Part shown: one piece after another, positions 26,921-38,900 of the stretch
Position numbering within the stretch: the stretch's first letter is position 1
How the letters are laid out: every line of letters begins with the position of its first letter
Origin: Bagarius yarrelli
Taxonomy: Eukaryota > Chordata > Actinopteri > Siluriformes > Sisoridae
Length of the DNA: 64,000 bases
Reading direction: 5' to 3'
Assembly: GCA_005784505.1 (NCBI GenBank)
Contig: VCAZ01000027.1
Location: 2,708,765 to 2,772,764 of the forward strand
Position numbers and translations under genes: made by a program
Notes under the pieces: model-generated
The model's database searches: none
What the model saw: the letters and a program-made list of their open reading frames with translations, nothing else
What the model was told of the DNA's origin: nothing

Positions 26921-29900
26921 CTCTTTCTTCTAACTCTTATTTTCCTATTGCCCAGGATGTGTTTGGGTGCCAGAGACCCATACTGCGGTTGGGACAGAAA
27001 GCAACGACGCTGTACCACAATTGAAGACAGCTCTAACATGAGCCAGTGGTTTCAGAACATCACCGCATGTCCAGTAAGTGTTGAACACCTGCTGATGTGT
27101 GGAGATTGGCTTTTCACATGATCTTTTTTGGAACGTCTGATTACGCTTCTGTTGAAATTGCCCTTATATAGATATTTGTAAGGAGTCTGTTTCAGGCTGC
27201 GGTGGTGCCGACTGTAATGTGCTCTCCTTTATATTTTTTTCTTTACCTTTTTTTTTAGATGTGGAACCAAACCATAGATGGTGGTTATGGGTCTTGGACT
27301 CCATGGCAGCCTTGCAACCATGATGACGGTGATGGCACCAGTGCCTGCCTTTGTCGTTCCAGGGCATGTAACAGCCCTACTCCTCTCTGTGGGGGGAAAA
27401 TGTGTGAGGGTCCTACCATTGAAGTAGCCAACTGCTCAAGGTACCAGCAGTTTTGTTTTACTGCAAAACCTCCCTCGAGCTCTAGCATATGCTGAGCATT
27501 TAATTTTTTCTCATACAGCATTTAAAAAGCGCAGTCATACCAAAGAATCACCCTTTAAAAGTGCCTGATGATTTGCATACATGTGAGCCGTACTTTGCAT
27601 GAGCGTAGCTAAAACAGAGTTATGCGAGATTAAATGCAAGGTGACAAAATTAAATAGTGTTTGCCCAGGAAGTGGCAATTAATTTCTGGGAAGTGCTACA
27701 AAGGAGCAAGGCACTTAAGCAAATTAAGGGAATGCATTTGCACACTGAAACTTTCTCCTTATCAAGCAGAACGTTTCCTTTTTTTCACTGTGGCACTTTA
27801 GAAACTACTGTTCTATAGAACAAAACCCAGATTTTGTCGTTGGTTTCTTTTAGGAATGGTGGCTGGACTCCCTGGTCATCATGGGGTCAGTGCAGCACCA
27901 GCTGCGAGATTGGCTTCGAGGTGCGCCAAAGGTCTTGCAACAACCCTTCACCCAGACACGGTGGCCGAGTGTGTGTGGGCCAAGCCAGGGAACAAAGGTG
28001 AGAGACGGAGGAAGTAGAGTGCGCTCAACCACTAGACTACACACTTATCTGCATTCAGAGAGTGAATACAGTGAGGCTGGAGGACACTTATAAAATAAAA
28101 GTTTTTTTTATGTCAGACACCTGATTTCAAGGATGCAAAAGTGCTCAGTAAAACCGATGATGTAACCGTGTCTCTCAAATTACACCAATCTATTTCCTGC
28201 AGATTTCAATGTGGTGTTTCCTTTGATGTTAATGTGGCATGTGATTTTTTCGGAAGTGATCATTTTGTGGTCTGTTTTATGTTTTGTGGAATAAAGTCAC
28301 AGTATTGAGTGTCTTCGGATGTGAGTAACGCAGCCCACCTTCATCTCCCTTTGCAGATTTTGCAATGAGAAGGTTTCTTGCCCGCAGCCAGTTTTTCTGG
28401 TCATCGTGGTCACCCTGGTCTAAGTGCAGTGCTGAGTGTGGGGGAGGAGTGCACTCTCGCTCGAGGAACTGTGAGAATGGAAACAGCTGTCCAGGCTGCG
28501 CACTGGTACATAAACTTCTTTCTCTCTTTCTATTTTTTCTTGTCTCGTTTGATGTCCGGCTGAAATTCAGCGTTCTAACACACTGAGAGAAAAACAAACT
28601 GCACATTTACTAACAAAACGCATATCTCTAGTCATATTTTAATGCAGGTCTGAAATCGTGGAAAGCCCATAATGAGCAGACAAAATAGAGCTGCGATAAA
28701 CCCTGCAGCTATCGACAAACAAATTGATTAATTAATCATGTGGTGGAGACACTCACTTCACAGTAGCCTTTCATTTACAGTTTGAGAAAGTGTGTGTGCA
28801 CTCAGACTCAAGCTGCATGGCTGCATTTAATTTATTTAAAATCAAGTCAGGTTTCCTCACAACTAGCTGAAACACCTCCCCAGAGAGTGTAATAACAAGC
28901 CATCACATTGTTACAGTTTCCACACATCACTTGGCAGCGCTAAACCACAGTATCTTCTATTATGCTTAATGATTGTCCACTGGGGCAAGACAAATGAACT
29001 GAATGTTTTGCACACATCCACTAGTCCCAGTCCTGTCCCTTTCTCATTTATTTAGGAATACCAGGCGTGTAATCTAGATGCATGCCCTGAGGTGAGAAGA
29101 AACACTCCCTGGACGCCATGGGTGCCAGTCAACATAACTCAAGGAGGCGCACGCCAGGAGCAAAGGGTGCGCTACATTTGCCGGGCACAGCTGGCAGACC
29201 CTCACGAACTCCAGCTGGGTAAAAGGAAGGTGGAGACACGCTTTTGTCCCAACGACGGCACTGTCTCCTGTGACACTGACTGTGAGTGCTGACGTCATGC
29301 ACCATTTTCACTCTTCTATTACACACTTCAGTAAACCAAGCGCTTATGAAGAAAGGAATGAGTAGTTTGCTGTCATGCTGTTTTTAAGACTCCAAAGAAC
29401 AGACTGCTTGTTTACACTCTTATCAAAATAATAATGTGCTACTCCAGAGGGCTGGTGTGCTTTATTTGTGTATACATGACTTCAGGGCTGAGAAAACAGT
29501 GAACTTTATTTCCTGCCTTGAAAGTGCTTAGTGCATTAGTCTGTGTCACTAAAAGAGATTTAACAGTAGGGCCCTCTAAATGCTTTATGTCTGCCTGAAG
29601 TTACATCTGTATCTTTATCTAGGGATTATGTGGTGTGTGATTCTAAGGCGTTTTCTCCACCCAGGTGACAGCTAAGAAAGTGTTCAGTGACCATCCACGT
29701 TACGGGTGTCAGCCCACACATCGATTAACTATAAATTCCTGCCAAAAGTCAGGAAGAAGTGGGCTCAGCTTGACACTATGCATCGAGTGCATTGGGGAAG
29801 TGAGGCACCGTGAAAAAGAATAGCTCTGTGTGTAGGTGGTGGGACAGAACAGCGTAAGAGTTCTGTCGGAAATGCAGTAAAACACAGCATGACTAGGTGC

Positions 29901-32900
29901 CCTAGCCAACCTTGAATTGCTAATGAAAAAGGCCAGCGTGTTGAGAGCCATGACATGTATGCTATAAATTAAACAGTTAGGTCTTTATCTAGTTAGGTCT
30001 AGAATGTACGCAAATGGGGAATGTTCCGTTTTTTATGGTTTTATGAGGTCATTATTATGACACCCCTCTTTTGCACATTACTGAATTTTACAAGGATTTT
30101 TATGTAAGGAATAAATGAGTAATTATCATATGGCTCATCTAAATTAACATCTTCATAAACTGTAAAATAGCATCTTCCTGTAAAAACAACATAAAACTGC
30201 TGCCAAGTCATTGAATCCTTTCCAAAACATTAAAAACTTGTGGCCATGTTCATCGATTTATCTCCAGTGTCATCCTAACCAGACTCACAAATAATAAATA
30301 AAGCCGCAACTTTGTGCCACAATCCCACATACAGTAATGCAAATTCACCAGCGAGTATGTTGCAAGATTTTTATGTCACTCAAGATATTGAAAATTAAGT
30401 TTAGTCTTCAAACAAATATGTGTATGTTTTAGCTCTTGTAGATGAGCTGCTCAGGACACCGGGGGTGAGACTCACAGGCTCCAGCTGGACATCATGGGAG
30501 TCGTGGACTACGTGCAGTCAGGAGTGTGCTAAAGGCTATCGCTCCCGTACACGCACCTGCACTAGCATCGACGGCAAGAATTCCCCTAATGCTTGTAGGG
30601 GAACTCCTGTGGAGTATCAGGACTGTAATCCCCAGCCATGTCCTGGTAAAGCCACCCCTTATGCCCATACATTCACACCTACTGTTTGCAAAATAGGCAG
30701 AGACACACACACGCAGAACATCCAGCGATTTTCTGTATCCTCCTTCTCTATCAGTCAGGTTAGTAAAACTGTTGCTCAGTCTAAGTGCATTACTGAGTAA
30801 AGATAAAGGCTTCACTGGCTCCAGAGGTCTGTGGTCACAACCCTCGATTTTTGGAGTTTTAGATATTACATAATTAACTATCCATGATCATTAATACAGA
30901 CTAATACAGAGTAAAAGAGAAACATAAACATAAATTTTACACTGTTTATGGTTTATTTTTTCTAGAACAGCCTTCAGTCATGAGCACCATAATTTGAATT
31001 AAATCTGGTTCATCTTTTAATGCAAAAACAGTGTTGGGTGTTGAGTGTTGGGCCTGAAGGCTAAAAGAGATAAATAGATCAATTGCTTTAGCATTGTCAT
31101 TGTTGACAAAATGATATATATAAAGAAGGACGTCAGTGGTTAACCAGTCGAAAGACGTATACCGTGTTTCTACACGTGTTTCTGATCATTATTTCACATC
31201 ATCTTCACCCAGGGGCACTGCCAGGGGGCTGATAAGGACCATGGCCCATGCACTTTAAGGGGACCCCAGAGATCTGTTTTTTTAATGATAACAATGTGAA
31301 ATGGGTGTGGTAGAGGGCCCAAACTTATATTTTTTCATAGGGCCCAAATTTGCTGGTGGCCCCTGTCTTTACGGTTTTTAGCATTGTCTTCAGCTATTAT
31401 TTAAAGAAAGCTAAATGAAAATAGGCAATTCTGTTTTTAGCTGTGACTGTACAGACAAAATGACAGTGAAAACATTTTTATTGAATTCCACAATAAAAAT
31501 TAAAGATAGGAAAGTGGTTGATCAGTGGTTTAGGCTGTAATCAGATGATCATAGGCTTAATTCCTAGCACCACCAAAGCTGACACTGCTAGTTCCACTTC
31601 TCAGTTCTTCTCAGTTGACCTAAAAAAAAGAATGTAATTCATTCTTAATAATGGTGTCCGCCAAATGCCAGAAATGTCAAGATAAATGTCTATTAGCGAC
31701 AGCTGTGGGGCAGTTCATAGCTTTACAAAGTCTTTTAAAAACACTAAAGAAATGTAAATTGAGGTTTTAGCTCAAATATAAATTTGTGAATTGTCATGTA
31801 AACATTGACTGATTTAATATCCAGGCTAGACGAGGTATACTGTACTTTTATCCTTGAGATATGCAGAGAGGCAAATGATGCTCTTTATGCAGTTCTCTCT
31901 TAGGGTTATAACCTTACAGTCCCGCATGTCCTATGACTCCTCTCTAATCCACTAAAGAAAATCGAGTTTTCCACTGCACCACTGCGGGCAGACTGACACC
32001 CCCCACCCCCCCCCCCTCAAGTCATCAAACTGATGAAACATCACAAAGGTTTCTAGCCACTTCTGACTAAAGCACTTAAACCGCCCGTGTCTTTGGTCAG
32101 GTGAAGCTGTAATGTTAGCGCTCTAATGGGAAGGCACATGTGTGGACAGTGCTGCAAAGACTAATAAAGAGTGCTGAGCAGTGAACGTAAACATGGGACT
32201 CCTCGAATGTGTCTGCATCCTGTCTTCATTACAGCGTTTAAAAAAATGTTTGTCTGTCAGCACTGCAGTCATGCAATTCAGATTCCACCCTCTGTTCTAC
32301 TTCGTCTTGCTCGTTTTTATCCCTCTGCTTGTTTTCATGTTTGTTCGTTTTCGTCTCGGTCTCAGTCGCTGCATCTTGTTTGCGCTGCGTGTGTGTCTGC
32401 TTAGCTACATGTCCTGTCGTTTGTGTCTCTCTGCTTGCCTGATCGTCCTGTACTGTGTGTGCCATGTATGTGTGTCTGGTCTGTTCAGTGAAAGGTGCCT
32501 GGTCTTGCTGGTCGTCATGGTCACAGTGTACAGTGCCCTGCGGTGGCGGGCACTACCAGCGGACGCGCACATGCACAAGCCCCGCTCCCGCCCAAGGAGG
32601 GGACATCTGCATCGGGCTGCATACAGAGGAGGCTCTGTGCAACACACACACCTGCCAGGGTAAGCTTACCACCAGGACCAGCAACAAAGTAAAACTGATT
32701 CAGATGTGATGTGAGCCACAGGTCCTGACAGGGCAGAATGTGGAGTGCCTTCAGTCGTATGCACAAGATCAGATACCTTTTTTGTGTGTGTTTGTGTGCA
32801 TATGTGTGTGTTTTTTTTCATCTTTTGTCTATGTCCAACCAGTTTATCACCACAAAGAAATCTGTCAGCTCTATAGAACAATTCCCACTGCTGTAAGAAT

Positions 32901-35900
32901 ATCATTAAAACATCCCTCATACACAGAGATATCACGGGTACGTGTGTTTGTTTTTAATCATGCTCTGTGTTCAACAGCATCTTCCTCTTTATAACCAGCT
33001 CAGGAGAAAAGCTAATATTTATGAAGAGAGCTCATATTGTAATCATATAAAAGTACGAGCATTTTCCTGAATATCTATACAAAACACCACCCATATTTAT
33101 TAGAGCTGTCCTTTTAAAGCTTTGCACTCCCGTTTAATTTCGTTCTTAACCCTCGCTTAATATTTCTTGAAAACATTAATGCACTGCAAAAGGATTGCAT
33201 TTCTCGCATGTTAGACCGAATGCCTTGGCAACCGTTACAATATGGCAGAGATAAAGCATTTGAAGCTCTAAACAGGAAATTAATTGGCTCTGTTTTATTG
33301 TTGTTGCAGAAACTAGGAATTGCTGAAATATGACTATATAATGGCAATTACAGTGATAAATGAACGTACATATCATTATCAGCTGTGGACGACACCACAG
33401 TTCCTTAACATCACAATATTAATCATATTTTTGTACAATATGTAGTCAACTGCATTCATTTTATGATTGTCCTTGTAGACATGAATGATGCGTATTGATT
33501 TCTGACCATGCTGCTGCCTTTATATCCATGCTATATATTTTTTAAAAATTAAAATATTTATGTAAGTGAATGGAAAAGTGGTAGCGCAGTGGTTAAGGTG
33601 TTGGACTGCTGATAGAAAGATTTGGGCTCGATTCCCAGCAAGTTGCCACTGTTGCACCCTCTAAGCAAAGCCTTTAACCCCAATTGCTCAGCTGTATAAA
33701 AGAGACTAAGTAAGTTGCTCTGGATAAGGGCGTCTGCCAAATGTAATTTAATGTAATCTAAATTTTATTATTTAAATATTTATTTAAATATTGTGGTATA
33801 ATACTTTTAACATACCACCACTACAATGGTGGGTCAAATAGTTAAGGTGCTGAGTCATTGTTTGTTCAACCCGGAAGACTGGGGTTTAAACCCCCCTGCC
33901 ACCACTGTTTGATCCTTGAGCAAGACTCTTTCTGCTCTAAGGGCGCTGTATCATAGCTGATCCTGTGGTCTGACCCCAACTTCATAAACTGGAGGCTGCA
34001 AAAAAACAAATTTCATTGTATATTTGACAAATAATTACCTTCACACCCTTTATAAGGTGAAAAACTTACACATATGTACAGTATGTGCCTGTTTTTTTCC
34101 TCTTCTATACATCTCCTGATATGTTGTGTTGGTGATCACCTGGCCCAGTGCTACAGACTGCTTAATCAGCCTCCAATAAGATTGCAGAAGTCACACATAT
34201 ACAGTATCATCATCTGCCCAACTTGATTAAAGATGTTGGTCCGGGTGTATATTTAAAAGACGCACTCTACACTAAGTCCATCACTGCCACTCGTACCTTA
34301 TTTCCTCTCTGCCTGACTTTGCTAAGCAAGCACTTTGTTTGATTGAGGCAAATAAAGAGATGGATGTACTGTAGCAATTATCTGCACTGCTCAGCATCAT
34401 TATTAAACCAGGAGGCTGCTTTCCATGATGGCTGCAAATATTTCATGTCAGTGTGTACTTTAAGATGAAGACTTTAGATGTCACCACTGAAACTCTTGTC
34501 TCTAGTCTTGGTGTTGCTGACTCTAGTTCTGCATTGTATAATTGGTGGCTGCTAGGCAGTCCATCATCACTGAACCGAAAACAATCAATCTACTGAAAAG
34601 ATCTAGTTGAATTAACTCAATTGAACTCGTTCCCTCTATAACTTAACTTCCATCCTCTCTTTCACGGTGATGGACAAGATGTAAAGCTCCGCCTTTTGTA
34701 ATAATCCACCAATCAGCACACTTGTATGTCTAATAAAATTAAAGGGCTATTGTAAGTTAATTTAATACACACATAATTTTGAGTTCATGTATTTTGAAGA
34801 TTAATATGTGACACTAACTTATTTGTTTGATTTATGGCTCAAAAATGCAAATGTTTAGTCAAGATAACTTGAACATTCAAGTAAAGACAACATTAGTGTT
34901 TACAGTGAAGCTGATTCAATTTCCCTAGCAAACAAATGTTTTTCCTAACACTTCATCTGAACACACGTCACACTTTTTAAGCTTTAACTTTTTAAAGATG
35001 TTTCCTTTATTTCTAAGGTTAAAAGCGTGTGTGTGTGTTTTGAATTTTTGTCTCTGCAGGTGGCTGGATGGCCTGGACCATGTGGTCAGCTTGTGACGAT
35101 CTAGGCTTGCAGTCACGCACTCGACTGTGTGGAAATCAGGGTTCCCCATGTGTCGGAAACAGCACTCAGTACAGAGACTGCAACGAGATACCAGGTTAGA
35201 CATCATGTACACATAACACATGTAGATGGTGGTTAGGGTGTTGGACTGCTAACCGGAGGATGTATCTTTAATTCCCAGCACCACCAATGTACAACTGTTG
35301 GGCCCCTGAGCAAGGCCCTTAACTCCCAATTGCTCTGGATAAGGGTGTCTACCAAATGCTGTAAATGCAAATGTAGGTCCAGCTTGACATAATGCAGCTA
35401 ATAATTACCGGTTTAATTTGGTATGATTTTTATCGTTAACAGTAAATCTTAAATTTAGCCTCTTTATAACCCATTAAAAGAGATTATCCGTAATGTGTTT
35501 ACCTTTGCATTTTTAAAAATCTGTTCAGTAAATATTGAAGACTTTTCGTTTGTAGCAGACTGACATTTCCAGCAGGAAAAATATCAAGTAAATCAGCCAC
35601 TGTAATTAATATTAATGTTATGTCACACGGCTGGCTCACATCTAATTTACTGCAGTTTTATGAGCGAGCGTTTGAAATCATAAGCTCTCTTGGACTGTGA
35701 GACATTCAGGCAGTTTCACTATACATGAATCAAAACAATTTGGGCATCTCAGTCGAAAGAGTGCACCTCTTACCGCAGAGGCGTGAATTACTTGTCTAGT
35801 GCGGATCAGTGCTCAGGTTCAGGTGTAGACTGGCACTATAACAGATATAGCTTGACTTGAGCTGTATTTTTTAAAGCATGTGTAGATTTAACATCTTCAC

Positions 35901-38900
35901 CCAGGTGCTAACTTAGTCCTTATCGTCTCTGTTATAGGTTTTAGATTAGTTATTGAAATTTCCAAATTAAAAGACACAGCGCTCGAACCTAAAATACTTT
36001 TATTCTGTGCTCCATAACCAAGAGAGGCTGAGATGAGTTTCTCGTTTTTATAACAGATTCTGTGCACACAGTACCTGAGTGTGTCTGTCTCTGACTGTCA
36101 CTGCTCGTCATCACACTGGCTCAGTTCCAGATTTTTAAAGGATTGGAAGACAGAAGACAGCAGTGATTGGCATTCTGTCTTTATAAGCCTGTACGTGCAT
36201 GTCTGCAATTTAAAGGTTATAACTATCTCTCTCATTCTTCCTCTCTTCCCAGTAATTTTACCTGCATCTGGCTATGACAAAGATCAGCAGTGTGGAGGTA
36301 AGTGAATCACCAATGCTTTTGGTATAAAACGGACAGCATTGTGTTTTTAGGTGCTTTCATGTTGGGCCACATTTGTGCATGTGTGTTTTATTAACCTGTG
36401 TATTACACAGACACTTGTGGCTGTTGCAGTGTACAAGCATGGGTGTATGCTCTCTCCTGCCGGGTGAAACTCTATCCTGCTCTCCCTTAGTAATATAAAT
36501 GAGTGCTATAAAGAGAGCGGGAAAGAGGAGGTGGAATCTGCATGGCCGAGCACGAGCGTTCACATTCCGCCGCTTCGCTGCTCGGTTCTTCACACTCTGT
36601 GCCTTTAACAGAATGGTGCACATATCGAGATGAAATATACATAAGATTGGCACAATGGGTCTTTACAGACCAGGCCACAGTGGGTGCCCTGCAGTGCCCT
36701 TGAGATTCCATCACCATGCCAATTCAGGCGCTCTCCATTTAACAGCTGGCGCCAACCACAAACAGGTCATTACCCGGCATCTCCAATAAGTGGCGCTGTT
36801 TCTCATGTCTCGTTGGCCAATTAGAGCACCGCAGTCTAGCCTACACTACTTCATCATGTTCATTCATTATCACCCTTGCCAGCAATGTGACTGCTTCTTC
36901 ACCCACCTCCGCTTATCAGGTGACTCACTGTGTCTCAACGCAGCTTGAGTCACTCTAACACTTTCCAACATCTGCCCTGAAAAGAACATACTGATGTCAT
37001 ATTGAGTACTAATGAGGAAGATTGTGGTGTCGCAATTGGGTTTTTTTCTATGAACAGTTATTTTTACATATAATGGGCAGTCTGGGGCGAATAGGTGCAC
37101 CAGAGCAGATGATTTTAGAAACAAATAAGTGTTTGAATGTCCTAATTTGCTTAACCTTGCCTATCTTATTTCCCTAGGGTTCACTTTATTGCATCTGATA
37201 GCAACAGGCGTGTCATGTTTCCTGGGAGCAGGTCTGTTGTCATTCCTAGTGTATGTCTACTGTCAGCGCTTCCACAAACCCTCACAGGAGTCCGCTGTGA
37301 TCCACCCTACCACCCCGAATCACCTCAGCTATAAGGGCAACACCACACCAAAGAATGAGAAATACACACCTATGGAGTTCAAGGTTCGAACATCTATCTT
37401 CTTATATTTAAAATTTTATTTTGCTTTAAAATTTAGCATCCAATTTGAGACGTCTCTGTTGACTGGTTGTCTGTTCTGAATATTTAAATAAAGAATACAA
37501 CAAGTGCTTTAACCCTTACATACCGTTAGAGTCAAATTTGACCTGTTTTAATATTTCACAGCAAAAACATACCCTAAATGTCATCCTTTTGGTCTGGAAT
37601 TTGATGACTTTTCAGAAAATATAAAAGTGCCCCAAATTACACAAAAATTCAAATATTTTAAAATATAATTCTTTTGTACATGTGCTACAATTTTTTTTGT
37701 ACACTGAGGCTGTTCCAGATCATATTCGAGACACGTCTATTAAAATGGGTTTCACCAGTGTATGTCAACAACTATAGAAAACTGTGGGAAACATTAAGGA
37801 TTAATCATTAATTTATTAATGTCTTTATTAATTTCTAATTATTATTTTCAAATGTATTAATTTATTAATGATCTGTAGTTCATAGTTTGGTATAGACACT
37901 TATTAAGAAGGTATTATTGGTCTAGTCAGTACTGTGCAGGCATGGAATACAGTGTGTAAGGGTTTAAAACTGGACTGTGGAGGTTTACTTATTCAGCCGT
38001 GAGAGCATTAGTGAGATGAGACACTGATATTCGATGAGACGGCTCGGGGTGCAGGCAGAATTCCAGTTCATTACAAAGACGTTGTGAGTTGAGGACACTC
38101 GAATTCTCCTACTCTAACCATGTCTTAATGAACAAGGACATTGGCATGCATGAACAGGTTTGGAGAAAAATTGCAGTAGCTTATCGGTGTAATCAGAGTA
38201 TCGTTTTAGTATCGTTTTAGCATATAGAGTAACATTCCAGTTTGCAGTTATTTGTTTGTGTCAGTGTTTGATTCATGCTTATTATATAACCACCATGTAC
38301 TATTTTCATTCTTCTTATCTGTTTGGGTTTCTTTGCTGTATTGCACATTCATGTATTATGTATTGATTTTATCCTGCTCTATCAAAATCATTCCATGCCA
38401 CCCCGGCCAAAAATGAGTTTGAAACTAGGTTGACAATGAACATGGTCTCGAAATAATGACTGGTCTGAGAGAATAATTTTTCTCACTTTAAATCTCATCT
38501 CATAAAGCATGTGCATCTTTTAGCGCTGGGCAGTGCGCAGTGAAGCTATTTGTTTTTCTTAGCTTGTAGGCCATTAAAATGAAATTAAGAAAAAAACTAG
38601 TAAAATTGATAAAGTATGAATATTAAACATATCTTGTGTGTCAAGACCCAATCCTGCTTTTCAGCCCAATCCAAATTTCATTCACAGACAAAGATTGAAA
38701 TCTAAGAATCAGTCTCAAAGCAAATGGCTTTGGATTTGTCTTACGTCCACAGCAAGGCAAACTGAAAGAAGCATTTAAATGTTGACTGTGTTATCTGGGT
38801 AAAGCTGCTTTAAGACAATGTCCACTGTTAGAAGCGCTGTACGAATTAAAGTGAATTGAATTGAATTTAGTCAGAAAGACATTCAGCAGATATTTTATTT

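Larger units (their letters stand above)
21813..26955 (+). other. sema5b: sema5b intron, 5.1 kb
   Basis: Phase 2 intron with a hAT-like element, a nested SINE, an inverted family 3 SINE and a CT run just before the acceptor. A small direct repeat 'catgcatcttgg' occurs at about 22238 and 22267. The remaining sequence (21813-23362, 24079-26479) shows no exon. Confidence 0.88.
30646..32488 (+). other. sema5b: sema5b intron, 1.8 kb
   Basis: Phase 1. It contains a short hAT-like MITE (31210-31365) and a family 1 SINE (31527-31688). A run of C (about 32000-32015) interrupts otherwise AT-rich sequence. The acceptor is 'tctggtctgttcag'. Confidence 0.88.
32660..35059 (+). other. sema5b: sema5b intron, 2.4 kb
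   Basis: Phase 1. It contains a family 1 SINE (33578-33760) and a family 2 SINE (33825-34035) about 65 bases apart. No exon otherwise. The acceptor is 'tttttgtctctgcag'. Confidence 0.9.

Noticed and set aside
28277..28606. Open frame on the - strand opposite sema5b exon 11
   Set aside because: Antisense shadow of a conserved exon, with no domain of its own.
32181..32663. 160-codon + strand frame overlapping sema5b exon 14
   Set aside because: It reads the TSR6 exon in the wrong frame and runs back into intron; the TSR frame is the conserved one.
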